DNA of 54,787 nt, from assembly GCA_020849325.1 (NCBI GenBank), contig JADLGL010000064.1, positions 1 to 54,787 of the forward strand. The letters are read 5' to 3'. The notes beneath the pieces were generated by a model. The model was not told where the DNA came from, ran no database searches, and saw only the letters and a list, made by a program, of their open reading frames with translations. The stretch is from Bauldia sp. Its GTDB lineage: Bacteria > Pseudomonadota > Alphaproteobacteria > Rhizobiales > Kaistiaceae. The position numbers and the translations under genes are program-made. Of this stretch, positions 1-8,596 are shown piece by piece; positions within the stretch are counted from its first letter, which is position 1; every line of letters starts with the position of its first letter.

Positions 1-31
1 CGGGCGATCCCTCAGAGCCTGCGCGAATCCA

Positions 32-682
32 CTAATTGCGGGCCGGCGCCGCCGGATGCGAGGCGCGTTCGGCTTCTTCGCGGGCTTTCCGGCGGGGATA
101 GGTGAGGAAGCGCCAGGCGTAGACGGCGACGCACACCACGACGATCGCGATCGTGATCGGGCCCATCAGGTCGCCGACGATGCCCGACCGGCTCCCGAGC
201 CAGTAGCCGGCCAGCATCAGCGCCGCCGACCACACCAGCGAGCCGATGAACGAATAGAAGAGGAACGTGCCCCAGCGCATTCCGGCAAGGCCGGCGGGGA
301 TCGAGATGACCGAGCGGATCGCGGGGACCAGGCGGCCCAGGAGAACGGCGACGTAGCCGCGGCGGCGGAACCAGTCGTCGGCGCGATCGATGTCGGTCTG
401 CGTGAGGGTGAAGACGCGGCCGAAGCGGTCGGCCCAGCGGCGGAGCCGCGCTTCGCCGAACCACTTTGCGATGATGAAGTAGATCGTCGCGCCCGCGAGC
501 GAGCCGAACGCGCCGGCAAGGACGATGGGCACGATCGGCAGATCGCCCCGCGCCGCGGCGTAGCCCGCCAGCGGCATGATCACCTCCGACGGGAGCGGCG
601 GGAAGACGTTCTCGATGAACATCAGCGCCGCGACGCCGAAGACGCCGGCGTTTTCGATGAACTGCTGGATGACGTCGTTCAT
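32..682 (-). CDS. DedA family membrane protein
   Basis: The product is a 216-residue inner membrane protein of the DedA/SNARE-associated family, linked in other bacteria to lipid flipping and membrane homeostasis. The N-terminal region carries the family pattern around FIENVFPPLPSEVIMPLAG, followed by hydrophobic segments, a central FxRxGxxxVxxxRxxPxxR-type stretch (visible as WFRRRGYVAVLLGRLVPAIR) and a polar tail. The ATG at 682 (MNDVIQQF) is preferred; an upstream in-frame extension is low-complexity and lies in a degenerate repeat. The substrate is not readable from sequence. It stands alone, with the LssY_C gene upstream on the same strand about 170 bases away. Confidence 0.9.
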   Translation of the reverse strand: MNDVIQQFIENAGVFGVAALMFIENVFPPLPSEVIMPLAGYAAARGDLPIVPIVLAGAFGSLAGATIYFIIAKWFGEARLRRWADRFGRVFTLTQTDIDRADDWFRRRGYVAVLLGRLVPAIRSVISIPAGLAGMRWGTFLFYSFIGSLVWSAALMLAGYWLGSRSGIVGDLMGPITIAIVVVCVAVYAWRFLTYPRRKAREEAERASHPAAPARN

Positions 683-734
683 GCCGCCTCGAAAAAGGGT
701 GCGGTCGCGGCGGGAGGCCGGACGATCGCTTCTA

Positions 735-787
735 GACGATGATCCGGAACATGGTGTCCGGTTCCCCCAAAAAGAACGTGCATCATC
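735..787. repeat. Degenerate half-copy of the bipartite palindromic repeat
   Basis: This stretch between dedA and the LssY_C gene resembles the first half of the repeat at 23485-23587: GATGATCCG, then CCGGTT, then AAAAAGAACGTGCATCATC at matching spacing. Several positions differ, so it looks like a decayed copy. Nothing else is seen in the gap. Confidence 0.45.
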
Positions 788-850
788 GGGAAGCATGCGT
801 CGCGGCTTCGCCCGCAACATGGGTTTGCACCGGGCCCGTCCCGCCTCGGT

Positions 851-1738
851 TCAAGGCGCCGTCGGGGGCGGCGCTTCCGTCCGATGCGGCGCGACCGGGC
901 CGGCACCCGCCGTCGTCGGCGCGTCGAGGACGCCGTAGGCGATTCTCCCGTCCGATACGAAGCGGCCTTCGATCGTCTTGCCGGGGTCGATGAACTGCAC
1001 GCCCGTCACGCGACCGGCGTCCGCGAGGGCCGCCATCACGTGGCTCCGTTCGCCGTCGACGGAATGGTCGATGCGGTGCGTCGGCTGGAAGGTGAGCCGG
1101 GTCAGGCCGAAGCCGAGGTCCTCCGACGCCGTGCCGGCCCAGAGGCAGCGCTCATCCGGGTCGACCTCGGTCCCCGTCGTCCACAGCCGCATGTCGCTGA
1201 GGCGGACGATCATGTCGCGCGGCGCCGCCCAGAAGCGCACGTGATTGCGCTTCCGCGGGCTGTGGCCGATCGGCTGCTGGAAGCCGTGATCCTGCCGCCG
1301 GCCGAACAGGATCAGCGGGCTGAACGGGGCGTCGGGATAGGGCCGGTTGAGGACGAAGCAGGTGGCGACGCGGATTGCGGTGCGGAGCGTGAGGCGCTGC
1401 GCCTCGATCCAGCCGGCGGCACGGAAGGCGGCGCGGAGGTCGTTGGCGGTGCCGGAAAGGACGATGTTCACCGGGTCGGCGGGGAGGCCGTCGGTCGAGA
1501 AGGCGCGGCCGGGAATCCGCCCGCTGCGCGTCGCCACGACGACGGCGTGCACCAGCGCGGGCAGGATGAGATAGGCGAACGCCGCATAGACGCAGACGAG
1601 GCCGACGAAGAGCCCCCAGCGGCGCGAATCCTCGTACGCCCGGTCGGCGATCAGGAAGAGGACGACCGCACCGCCGACCAGGACGACGACGCGGAACAGG
1701 GTGCGGAGAAGCGCCCCGAGAAGGTGGCTCGTAAACAC
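851..1738 (-). CDS. LssY C-terminal domain membrane protein
   Basis: The product is about 295 residues. Two hydrophobic segments near the N terminus (around FRVVVLVGGAVVLFLIA and GLFVGLVCVYAAFAYLIL) are followed by a soluble LssY_C-type domain starting near DPVNIVLSGTANDL, with RPYPDAPFSPLILFGR and HVRFW typical of that family. LssY_C proteins are often fused or neighbour to DedA proteins, which fits the dedA gene next door. The frame stays open past the start of moaE, so a GTG at 1738 (FTSHLLGAL), just before the first membrane segment, is the likeliest start. Function is unknown beyond membrane association. Confidence 0.8.
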   Translation of the reverse strand: MFTSHLLGALLRTLFRVVVLVGGAVVLFLIADRAYEDSRRWGLFVGLVCVYAAFAYLILPALVHAVVVATRSGRIPGRAFSTDGLPADPVNIVLSGTANDLRAAFRAAGWIEAQRLTLRTAIRVATCFVLNRPYPDAPFSPLILFGRRQDHGFQQPIGHSPRKRNHVRFWAAPRDMIVRLSDMRLWTTGTEVDPDERCLWAGTASEDLGFGLTRLTFQPTHRIDHSVDGERSHVMAALADAGRVTGVQFIDPGKTIEGRFVSDGRIAYGVLDAPTTAGAGPVAPHRTEAPPPTAP

Positions 1739-1871
1739 TGCTGCCGTTTCATCACGGCGCGATGAAGGACGCAACCGCGTCCAAGCTGGCCTTGCCCCGC
1801 CCCGGCGACTACGATGCCGGGCCGCCGCGGGATGTTGCGCCGTTTGGGCGCGCCGGCGATCGGAAGGGCCG

Positions 1872-2369
1872 ATGACCGTCCTCCTCCGCACCAGGATCGC
1901 GGTGACCGCAGCGCCGCTCGACGTCGCCGCCGAGCTCGGGGGACTCCGCCGGGGCCTTGGCGACATCGGCGCCATGGTGAGCTTCGTCGGCACCTGCCGA
2001 TCCGAGGGCGGCCGCCTCGCCGGCCTCGAGCTCGAACACTACCCCGGCATGGCCGAAGCCGAATTTGCGCGCATCGTGCAGGAGGCCGGCGAGCGCTGGC
2101 CGATCATCGCGATGGCGGTGGTCCACCGCACCGGCCGCGTGCTCGCCGGGGAGGACATCGTCGTCGTCGCGGCGCTGTCGGACCATCGCGCCGCCGCCTT
2201 CGCCGCGACGGAATTCGCGATGGATTTCCTGAAGACCAGCGCCCCGTTCTGGAAGAAGGAGATCGCAGCCGACGGATCGGCGCGCCGCTGGGTGGCGGCG
2301 AAGGCCGCAGACGACGCCGCCGTCGAGCGGTGGACCGCGGCGGACCGGGCGACCGGGGACGCTCAGTAG
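1872..2369 (+). CDS. moaE: Molybdopterin synthase catalytic subunit MoaE
   Basis: MoaE is the large subunit of molybdopterin synthase. It transfers sulfur from the MoaD C-terminal thiocarboxylate to precursor Z (cPMP). The 165-residue product has the family features FVGTCRSEG near residue 38, a conserved HYPGM, and the catalytic-lysine region around KTSAPFWKKE. It starts at ATG 1872 after GGAAGGGCCG. Its partner gene moaD is 16 kb away at 18246, beside nsrR, so the two subunits are unlinked here. The 3' end overlaps the convergent modC stop by seven bases. Confidence 0.95.
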   Translation: MTVLLRTRIAVTAAPLDVAAELGGLRRGLGDIGAMVSFVGTCRSEGGRLAGLELEHYPGMAEAEFARIVQEAGERWPIIAMAVVHRTGRVLAGEDIVVVAALSDHRAAAFAATEFAMDFLKTSAPFWKKEIAADGSARRWVAAKAADDAAVERWTAADRATGDAQ

Positions 2370-3427
2370 CCTTCGACCGCGACGGCCTTCATCAGCGCCG
2401 TCACCGGATCGCCGACGCGGATGCCGAGGTCGTCGATCGCATCCTCCGTGACGCGGGAGAGAATGGCGCTGCCGCCGGCATCGAGACGGACGAGGACTTC
2501 GCCATCGCCGCGCCGGGTGATCTCCTGCACGACGGCCGGCAGGCGATTTCGAAACGAGAGGCGTCCGGGTTCGCCGACCGCAAGGGCGACGTCGCGCGCG
2601 TGAATCCGGACGCGGAGCGGCGTACCCGGCGGGGCGTCGACCGGCGGCACGGCCAGCTCGCCGGCGGCGTGGCGGAGCAGCGTCGGGCGACCGGGCATCG
2701 TCCGCTCCACATTGGCCACGAGAATGACGCCCTCGTCCCGCGGCGCGAGCGACGGCAGCCGGAGGCCCGCGACGATCTCGGCCGCCGGCCCCGCGGCGGC
2801 GACGCGCCCGGCCTCGAGAACCACCACCGTGTCCGCGAGCCGGGCGATCTCCTCGATGGCATGGCTGATGTAGAGGATCGGCACCCGCATCTCGCGCTTC
2901 AGCCGGTCGAGATAGGGGAGGATTTCCGCCCGCCGCGGCAGGTCGATCGCCGCGAGCGGCTCGTCGAGGATGAGGGCGCGCGGCTCCATCAGGAGCGCGC
3001 GGCCGATGGCGATGCGCTGCTGCTCGCCGCCCGAAAGCATCCGCGGTCGCCGGTCGAGGAGGGTTTCGATCCCGAGGAGTTCCACGATCGCCGCCATGTT
3101 CGCCGGCGCGCGGCGCGGCAGGAAGCGGCGCCCGAACAGAAGGTTCTCGCGCACCGACAGATGCGGAAACAGCCGCCCCTCCTGGAACACGACGCCGATC
3201 CGCCGCCGTCGCGCCGGCACCATCGTGCCGGCAGCCGTGTCGAGAAGCACCTCGCCGTCCAGCACCACGCGCCCGGCCTTCGGGCGAACCAGCCCCGAGA
3301 CGATGCCGGCGAGCGTCGTCTTCCCCGCACCCGACCGCCCGAAAAGCGCCGTCACCCCGCCACCCGCGGCGAAGGCGACGTCGAGCGTGAAACCGGCGAC
3401 CTCGTGACGGGCGGAAACCTCCAGCAT
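2363..3427 (-). CDS. modC: Molybdate ABC transporter ATP-binding protein ModC
   Basis: ModC is the ATPase of the ModABC molybdate importer, at the cytoplasmic face. In the 354-residue product are Walker A GRSGAGKTT near residue 31, Q-loop VVFQEGRLFPHLSVREN, signature LSGGEQQR, and Walker B LILDEPLAAID followed by the H-loop ISHAIEEI. The C-terminal third is a TOBE/Mop-type domain, which binds molybdate in this family. The modB stop and this ATG share one base (TGATG), indicating translational coupling; a GTG one codon upstream is possible. It is the last gene of modABC and converges on moaE. Confidence 0.96.
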   Translation of the reverse strand: MLEVSARHEVAGFTLDVAFAAGGGVTALFGRSGAGKTTLAGIVSGLVRPKAGRVVLDGEVLLDTAAGTMVPARRRRIGVVFQEGRLFPHLSVRENLLFGRRFLPRRAPANMAAIVELLGIETLLDRRPRMLSGGEQQRIAIGRALLMEPRALILDEPLAAIDLPRRAEILPYLDRLKREMRVPILYISHAIEEIARLADTVVVLEAGRVAAAGPAAEIVAGLRLPSLAPRDEGVILVANVERTMPGRPTLLRHAAGELAVPPVDAPPGTPLRVRIHARDVALAVGEPGRLSFRNRLPAVVQEITRRGDGEVLVRLDAGGSAILSRVTEDAIDDLGIRVGDPVTALMKAVAVEGY

Positions 3428-4122
3428 CACAGCCCCGCCACCCGTCGCCGCGCGCGCTGGGCGAGGATTTCCGATGCCACCAGGGCGCCCACGGCGACGA
3501 TGATCGCGATGACCGTCAGCCGGATTGCGCCGCCTTCACCGCCCGGCACCTGGAGGAGCGTGTAGATCTCGGCCGGCAACGTCCGCGTCTCGCCGGGGAT
3601 GTTGGAGACGAAGGTGATGGTGGCGCCGAACTCGCCGATCGCCTTGGCGAAGCCGAGCACCGCGCCCGCGATCACCCCCGGCAGCGCGAGGGGCAGCGTC
3701 ACGAGGAAGAACGTCGCGATCCGCCCGGCGCCGAGCGTTCCCGCCGCCTGTTCGAGCCGCGGATCGACCGCCTCGATGGCGAGCCGGATGGCGCGGACCA
3801 TCAGCGGAAAGCCCATCACGCCCGCGGCGAGCGCCGCGCCCGTCCAGCGGAATGCCAGCACGATGCCGAACGTGCTCTCGAGGAACTCGCCGATCGGACC
3901 GCGCCGGCCGAACAGGATCAGAAGAATGTAGCCCGTCACCACCGGTGGCAGCACCAGCGGCAGGTGGACGAGGACGTTGAGCGCCGTCCTGCCGAAGAAT
4001 TCTCCGCGGGCGAGCGCGAGGCCGGCAAGAATGCCGAATGGCAGGCTGGCGAGCGTGGCGACGCCGGCGACGCGGAGGCTGAGCTCGACGGCCTCCCACT
4101 CGGCCGGCGTCAGTCCGAACAC
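3427..4122 (-). CDS. modB: Molybdate ABC transporter permease ModB
   Basis: ModB is the membrane permease of ModABC. The product of about 231 residues has roughly five hydrophobic segments and the EAA-loop region, seen as AAGTLGAGRIATFFLVTLPLALPGV, which contacts ModC. GEFGATITF near the C-terminal third is typical of ModB. The frame runs farther upstream, but the extension is Arg-rich and overlaps modA. A GTG at 4122 (VFGLTPAEWEAV) sits eight bases after the modA stop and is preceded by GAGCGAGG, so it is the chosen start. It is the second gene of modABC. Confidence 0.94.
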   Translation of the reverse strand: MFGLTPAEWEAVELSLRVAGVATLASLPFGILAGLALARGEFFGRTALNVLVHLPLVLPPVVTGYILLILFGRRGPIGEFLESTFGIVLAFRWTGAALAAGVMGFPLMVRAIRLAIEAVDPRLEQAAGTLGAGRIATFFLVTLPLALPGVIAGAVLGFAKAIGEFGATITFVSNIPGETRTLPAEIYTLLQVPGGEGGAIRLTVIAIIVAVGALVASEILAQRARRRVAGL

Positions 4123-4130
4123 CCCTCGCT

Positions 4131-4952
4131 CTAGGGCGCCGCCGGGCAGGCGACCGCGGGAGCAACCGTCCCGTCGGCGGCGAGGACGACGAAGCCCTGC
4201 GCGAGGAAGAGGCATTGTGCCGTGACCCCGCGGAGATATTCGAGGAAGGCGGCGGCGTCGGGATTCGTCGTCCCCGCAATGAGCGCCATCGGATAGACGA
4301 TCGGCGGGTGCGTTTCCTCGGGGAATGCGCCGATCGCGATCACCGCGGGGTCCGCGACGTCGTCCGTGGCGTACACGATCCCGAGCGGCGCCTCGCCCCG
4401 CGAGACGAGCGCGAGCGCGGCACGGACGTTCTCGGCCTCGGCGAGCCTGTCGGCCACGCCCGCCCAGAGGCCGAGCGTTTCGAGCGCCGCTTTCGCATAG
4501 CGGCCGGCCGGAACCGCGGCCGTATCGGCGACCGCGAGGCGGCCGGTGCCGAGAAGCCCGGCGAGGTCGAGAGCCGGCGTGATCTCGACGGGCGGCGTGC
4601 CCACCGGAGCCACGAGAACGAGGCTGTTGCGGAGGAGCTCGGACCGCGTCGTGGCGTCGATGAGGTTCCGCTCGGCGAGGTAGTTCATCCAGTCGAGGTC
4701 GGCCGACATGAACACCTGCGCCGGCGCTCCCTGCTCGATCTGCCGCGCCAGCGCCGACGACGCGGCGTAGGAGATGACGGCCGTTCCGCCCGCCTCGGTC
4801 TGCCAGGCCGCCGCGATCGTATCGAGCGCCGTCTGGAGGCTCGCCGCCGCAAAAACCGTCACCGGCTCGGCAACCGCCGGAGCCGAAACGACCGGAACCG
4901 CCACCGCCAGCCCGAAGCCGACGGCAAACGCGCGCAATGTCCTGTGCGGCAT
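4131..4952 (-). CDS. modA: Periplasmic molybdate-binding protein ModA
   Basis: ModA is the substrate-binding protein that captures molybdate in the periplasm. The 273-residue product begins with a Sec-type signal peptide (hydrophobic to about residue 28, cleavage likely near PAVAEP). The mature part starts VTVFAAASLQTALD, the classic ModA opening whose Ser/Ala residues bind the oxyanion, and continues with YAASSALARQIEQGAPA and a Tyr/Asp-containing YATDDVADPAV near residue 190. It is the first gene of modABC. A GAGGGG ribosome site precedes the ATG, and a ModE-like palindrome lies 12 bases upstream of the start. Confidence 0.96.
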   Translation of the reverse strand: MPHRTLRAFAVGFGLAVAVPVVSAPAVAEPVTVFAAASLQTALDTIAAAWQTEAGGTAVISYAASSALARQIEQGAPAQVFMSADLDWMNYLAERNLIDATTRSELLRNSLVLVAPVGTPPVEITPALDLAGLLGTGRLAVADTAAVPAGRYAKAALETLGLWAGVADRLAEAENVRAALALVSRGEAPLGIVYATDDVADPAVIAIGAFPEETHPPIVYPMALIAGTTNPDAAAFLEYLRGVTAQCLFLAQGFVVLAADGTVAPAVACPAAP

Positions 4953-4963
4953 GTGCCCCTCAA

Positions 4964-4988
4964 CGTTATGTTCGAATGAACATATCCG
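4964..4988 (-). promoter_or_regulatory. ModE-like molybdate operator upstream of modA
   Basis: The arms CGTTATGTT and ACATATCCG are separated by 7 bases. The inner 7-base inverted repeat TATGTTC/GAACATA is perfect around GAAT. Spacing and end bases match the known ModE box pattern (CGxTATATA, 6-7 bases, TATATAxCG). It overlaps the expected modA promoter/leader, where a Mo-bound ModE would repress. No modE gene is in this window. Confidence 0.6.
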
Positions 4989-5081
4989 TCGCGGGGAGGT
5001 CAGGCAAGCTGCTGATGGCCGGGGAGGCCAGGGTGCGGCGACGGGACACGCGAGGGATCACGTCGAGCCGGCTGCGCTGGT

Positions 5082-6002
5082 TCAGGGCGAGGTCCACGAA
5101 TGGCCAGGCCGGCCATAGTAGAAGCCGTTGGCGAAATCGGCCTCCGGAACCGCCGCAAGGAGCTCGGCGAAGCCTTCGTCCTCGGCCAGATCGCCGTCGA
5201 CGACGCGCCGGAAGATCGAGGAGACCTGCACCATGTCGCAGCTGTGCGGCGCGAGGCGGAAGCGGGTGACGCCGGCCCGCTTCAGCGCGCCGATCACGCC
5301 GAGGAGAGACAGCCAGGTGAAGGACAGCACCTGGTTGCCGTTGACCACCAGGAACGGCGCTCCGTCGAGGGTGTTGATGACCATCCCGTCCTGCTCGCGG
5401 CCGCAGACGAACTGGCAGCCGTCCCGCGTCTTCCCGTGGGCGCGGGCGTGATAGCACCGTGCCGACAGGGCCAGGGACATGCGTCCGAAGGACTGGACCT
5501 CGATGGTCGTGCCGGTCGACCGGGCCCGCTGGCAGACGCGCTCGATGACGTCGGCCGGGACTTCCGCCGGGAGACAGACGTTCTCGGCCCCCGCCCGGGC
5601 CATCACATCGAGCGTCCTCTCGTTGTAGACGTTCACGAACGGTCCGACATGGTGCGGTCGGCCGCGGAGGTGGAACAGCGCCGACACGTCGTTGGCCTCG
5701 ATCAGGGCATCGGGGCTGGCGCACAGCTGGGCCATGGTCGCCCGGTCACCCGACAGGAAGACCATTGCCAGCGTCGAGAGAATGACCCGCTTTCCGGCCG
5801 CGGTGAGGCGCTGAACCACGGCCGGATACAGCTCATCGAAGAACAGGCTGCGCTTGGAGCAGACCACCTCGCCGACATAGACGTCGTCGATCGCGGATTC
5901 GTCGGCGATCCTGAAGTAGAAATCACGCCAGTCGTCCGGGCTCCAGTTGAACGGCACCGGTCCAAGGGTCAGCCTGGCGGCTTCCGCCGGTGCTAGCGCC
6001 AT
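5082..6002 (-). CDS. ubiV: O2-independent ubiquinone biosynthesis protein UbiV
   Basis: UbiV is a U32-family [4Fe-4S] protein that, as a complex with UbiU, hydroxylates the ubiquinone ring without O2. The 306-residue product shows VGEVVCSKRSLFF near residue 45, QSFGRMSLALSARCYHARAH near residue 175 and DGCQFVCG shortly after; the Cys residues here are the expected cluster ligands. It starts at ATG 6002, overlapping the last bases of ubiU, so the two are translationally coupled. It is the third gene of ubiTUV. The job is quinone supply for nitrate respiration, consistent with the nar genes in this window. Confidence 0.92.
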   Translation of the reverse strand: MALAPAEAARLTLGPVPFNWSPDDWRDFYFRIADESAIDDVYVGEVVCSKRSLFFDELYPAVVQRLTAAGKRVILSTLAMVFLSGDRATMAQLCASPDALIEANDVSALFHLRGRPHHVGPFVNVYNERTLDVMARAGAENVCLPAEVPADVIERVCQRARSTGTTIEVQSFGRMSLALSARCYHARAHGKTRDGCQFVCGREQDGMVINTLDGAPFLVVNGNQVLSFTWLSLLGVIGALKRAGVTRFRLAPHSCDMVQVSSIFRRVVDGDLAEDEGFAELLAAVPEADFANGFYYGRPGHSWTSP

Positions 6003-7003
6003 TGCTTGCCCCCAAAGGCGCCCAGGGTCTCGCGACCGGATTCCGCGACATCCCCGAGATCGGGCGAGCGGCCGACGGCCCCCGAGTTGATCGCGGCCCG
6101 AAACGCGGCGACGACGGAGCGGACATACGCCCTGCTTCGCTGCCGTCCTTCGATCTTGAACGCCGTCGCGCCGGCGGCGATCAGCTCGGCGAGGAGGCCC
6201 GTGAGGTTCAGCGTTCGCGGCTCCTCGAAGGCGTAGTAGGGCCTGTCGTCGTCCGCCCGGAAGTAACGTCCCTTGCAGATCGTCGGGTATCCCGTCCGCT
6301 CGTCCGAGGGGAGGCGATCGATCAGGAACGGCCCGATCCGGGCTGCCGTCGTGTTGCCTTCGATCGGATCGAAGCGGACATCGCATGCCGGCGAACAGAT
6401 GCCGTCCATGTTCGTCGAGGTGCCCGTCGCGTAGCTGGTGAGGCTGCACCGCCCTTCGGCCATCATCCCGATATTGCCGAACACGAAGACCTCGGCCTCG
6501 CACGGAATGGCCGAGCAGAGGAGCCGGATCTCGGCGACGGTCAGCAGGCGCGGGAGCACCACGCGTCTGATGGCATAGGCGTCGCAGAAATAGCGGATTG
6601 CTTCCGGCGAGGCCGCCCCGGCCTGAACGGAGAGGTGGCGTCGCAGCTCCGGATACGTCCCGGCCGCGTAATCGGCGACGCCGATATCGGCGAGCACGAC
6701 CGCATCGATGCCGACGTCATGGGCGACGTCGATGGCCTCACGCCACAGGTCGAAATGGCCGGCCGGCGGGAAGGTGTTGACGGCAAGGAACACCCTGACA
6801 TTCCGGGAATGCCCGAACGCGACTGCCTCGCGCAGTTCGTCCGGCGTGAAGTTCAGCCCGGGGAAGTTCCGGGCATTGGTCGCGTTTCGAAGCCCGCAAT
6901 AGACCGCGTCGGCGCCGGCTTCGACCGCTGCGCGCAACGCTGCCGGCGTGCCGGCGGGACAGACCAGTTCGGGCGGTGCGACGTCGATTTCACTCACCGT
7001 CAC
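5993..7003 (-). CDS. ubiU: O2-independent ubiquinone biosynthesis protein UbiU
   Basis: UbiU is the U32 peptidase-like partner of UbiV in anaerobic ubiquinone hydroxylation. The 336-residue product opens with ELVCPAGTPAALRAAVEAGA, the U32 start, followed by DAVYCGLRNATNARNF. Cluster-ligand candidates are in MMAEGRCSLTSYAT, MDGICSPACDVRFD and YPTICKGRYF (about residues 180-245). The Cys spacing matches UbiU rather than true collagenase-like peptidases. Four-base overlap with ubiT upstream (ATGA) and ten-base overlap with ubiV downstream indicate one operon. Confidence 0.93.
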   Translation of the reverse strand: MTVSEIDVAPPELVCPAGTPAALRAAVEAGADAVYCGLRNATNARNFPGLNFTPDELREAVAFGHSRNVRVFLAVNTFPPAGHFDLWREAIDVAHDVGIDAVVLADIGVADYAAGTYPELRRHLSVQAGAASPEAIRYFCDAYAIRRVVLPRLLTVAEIRLLCSAIPCEAEVFVFGNIGMMAEGRCSLTSYATGTSTNMDGICSPACDVRFDPIEGNTTAARIGPFLIDRLPSDERTGYPTICKGRYFRADDDRPYYAFEEPRTLNLTGLLAELIAAGATAFKIEGRQRSRAYVRSVVAAFRAAINSGAVGRSPDLGDVAESGRETLGAFGGKQWR

Positions 7004-7569
7004 ACCCGCGGGCGCGGTCCGCGTGATCCGCGGAGGAGAAGCGATGCCGGCCGGGAGAGAACGCCGAGCGCGCCGAGGGCGTCGTCGACGAGGTTGCCGC
7101 GATAGTCGTCGAGTGCATTGCGGAGCGAAACGGCGGCTTCCAGGTTCCCGGTAACGAGGAGCTTCCGGTTGAAGAAGACCGCGTCGGCATCGAGCGTGCC
7201 GTCCAGCAGTTCGAGGAGCGTGCTGAACGTTGCGGTGATCCTTGCGTCATAGGTCGGAAGGGCGGCTCGGCGGTGCGCCGAAAAACGCAGCCGTCGCGGA
7301 TCGGGCGCCAGCAGCAGAGCGAGCGGCAGATCCAACGGATCGATCAGGAACCGCCGGGTTGCGTGGTCGCCAAGCCGCGCGAAGAGCTGCGGCTGCGACC
7401 GTGCCACCCGTTTCGCCATGCGCTCCAGCATGACCTGTATCGGCTGGAGCGGCGTCACGGCCAGGATCAGAGCCGCAAGGCGCGGGACGCGTACGGCGTC
7501 CCCGGGGCTCTGCCGCAAATCGGCCGCCGTGCCAGCGTCGCCGTCATCCTTCGCCGTCTGCGACCGCAT
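7000..7569 (-). CDS. ubiT: Ubiquinone biosynthesis accessory protein UbiT (SCP2 domain)
   Basis: UbiT is an SCP2 lipid-carrier protein needed with UbiU/UbiV for anaerobic ubiquinone synthesis; it likely presents prenylated intermediates. The product from ATG 7569 (MRSQTAKDDGD) is about 189 residues. The SCP2-type core spans FARLGDHATRRFLIDPLDLPLALLL to TGNLEAAVSLRNALDD, with FFNRKLLVTGNLEA typical of UbiT. The frame remains open upstream to 7656, but that stretch is Arg/Gly-rich and unlike the family. It is the first gene of ubiTUV and is divergent from the hydroxylase gene at 7796. Confidence 0.9.
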   Translation of the reverse strand: MRSQTAKDDGDAGTAADLRQSPGDAVRVPRLAALILAVTPLQPIQVMLERMAKRVARSQPQLFARLGDHATRRFLIDPLDLPLALLLAPDPRRLRFSAHRRAALPTYDARITATFSTLLELLDGTLDADAVFFNRKLLVTGNLEAAVSLRNALDDYRGNLVDDALGALGVLSRPASLLLRGSRGPRPRV

Positions 7570-7795
7570 CCGCCACCGTCCTCGAGGGGCGTGGGAAGGT
7601 CCACGCACCGAACCTCGATAACGGGGGCCTCGAATCTCGTCCTTGCCACCGAGCAAAGGGGCCGGGCGTTTCCGAAAAGGCAGGGCAAACGGACGTCAAG
7701 GTCCGTTCGGTCCGCCCGGACCGATCGAGTTGCCCGGCGGCAAAGCGACATGCCCGGCACCGTGCCATCGTGACCGCATCGCCACGGAGACAAGC

Positions 7796-8410
7796 ATGCG
7801 GCTCAGCGCGGCAACCTACTACGCGGACTTCGTGGTCTTCCCCGCCGGAGCCGTGGCGCTGGTGACCGCTGGCGCATGGACGATGCCGACGGCCGATCTC
7901 CCCTTCATGGCCCTCGCATTGCTGGCCGGGATCGCGCTGTGGCCATTGGCGGAGTACGTCCTCCACCGCTGGGCATTCCACCGGCTGCCGCCGATGAAGG
8001 GAATGCATGAAGCGCACCACCGGCAGGGAAGGGCCCTCATCGGCACGCCCTGGTGGATCAGCCTCCCGCTGGTGGCGGTGGTGGTCCTGCTGCCGGCGTA
8101 TTTCGCCGTCGGCTTCGGCTACGCGGCCGGCTTCACCGCCGGGCTGATGCTCGGCTACGCCAGCTACATGATCGTCCACCATGGCGTGCACCACTGGTCG
8201 ATCGAGTCCGGAACGTTCGCCGATCGCCTCAGGCGGCGCCACGCGCTCCACCACCGTTCCGACGGAGGTGGCAGGTTCAAACCGGGCAATTACGGGGTCG
8301 TCACCGGGTTCTGGGACCGGGTTTTCGGGACGGATCTGGGTCTGGCGCCGGCACGCGCCCAGCCGAGAGGGCCTGCGTCGTCGCCGCCATCGGAGCCAGG
8401 AAAGGGATGA
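7796..8410 (+). CDS. Fatty acid hydroxylase / sterol desaturase family protein
   Basis: This 204-residue integral membrane protein has the His clusters of the fatty acid hydroxylase superfamily, which bind a di-iron centre: HRWAFH (57-62), HEAHH (71-75), HHGVHH (128-133) and RHALHH (148-153). Hydrophobic stretches at about 12-30, 37-52, 87-105 and 110-127 alternate with them. The enzyme class uses O2 to hydroxylate acyl chains or lipids; the substrate is not evident. It starts at ATG 7796 after an ACGGAGA site. It stands between ubiTUV (divergent) and the PAS-BTAD regulator (same strand). An O2-dependent enzyme among anaerobic genes is odd. Confidence 0.85.
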   Translation: MRLSAATYYADFVVFPAGAVALVTAGAWTMPTADLPFMALALLAGIALWPLAEYVLHRWAFHRLPPMKGMHEAHHRQGRALIGTPWWISLPLVAVVVLLPAYFAVGFGYAAGFTAGLMLGYASYMIVHHGVHHWSIESGTFADRLRRRHALHHRSDGGGRFKPGNYGVVTGFWDRVFGTDLGLAPARAQPRGPASSPPSEPGKG

Positions 8411-8533
8411 ACGGGAAAACCGGGTTCGGACCGCCTGCCGGCGCAGTGCTCCGGCGTCGCGCAACCGCCGCGAGTGGCGCGGGACGCACGAGTGTCGTCG
8501 CGCAGACACGGCCGATGTCGAAAGCGTTCGATT

Positions 8534-8547
8534 TTGATCTGAATCAT
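8534..8547 (+). promoter_or_regulatory. FNR/FixK-type box upstream of the PAS-BTAD regulator
   Basis: The sequence TTGATCTGAATCAT matches the FNR/FixK consensus TTGAT-N4-ATCAA at 9 of 10 defined positions. It is centred about 41 bases ahead of a plausible start point near 8582, with TATCTA at 8571-8576 as a -10 element. This geometry is that of a class II FNR-activated promoter and places the regulator gene at 8597 under oxygen control. Confidence 0.65.
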
Positions 8548-8596
8548 TTGGTCTTCCGCCGGGCAGGTCTTATCTAGAAGTCGAGGAGTGATTGAT

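Noticed and set aside
7686-7703. Possible FNR site between ubiT and the hydroxylase gene
   Set aside because: Only the GTCAA arm is present; the partner arm reads CAAAC.
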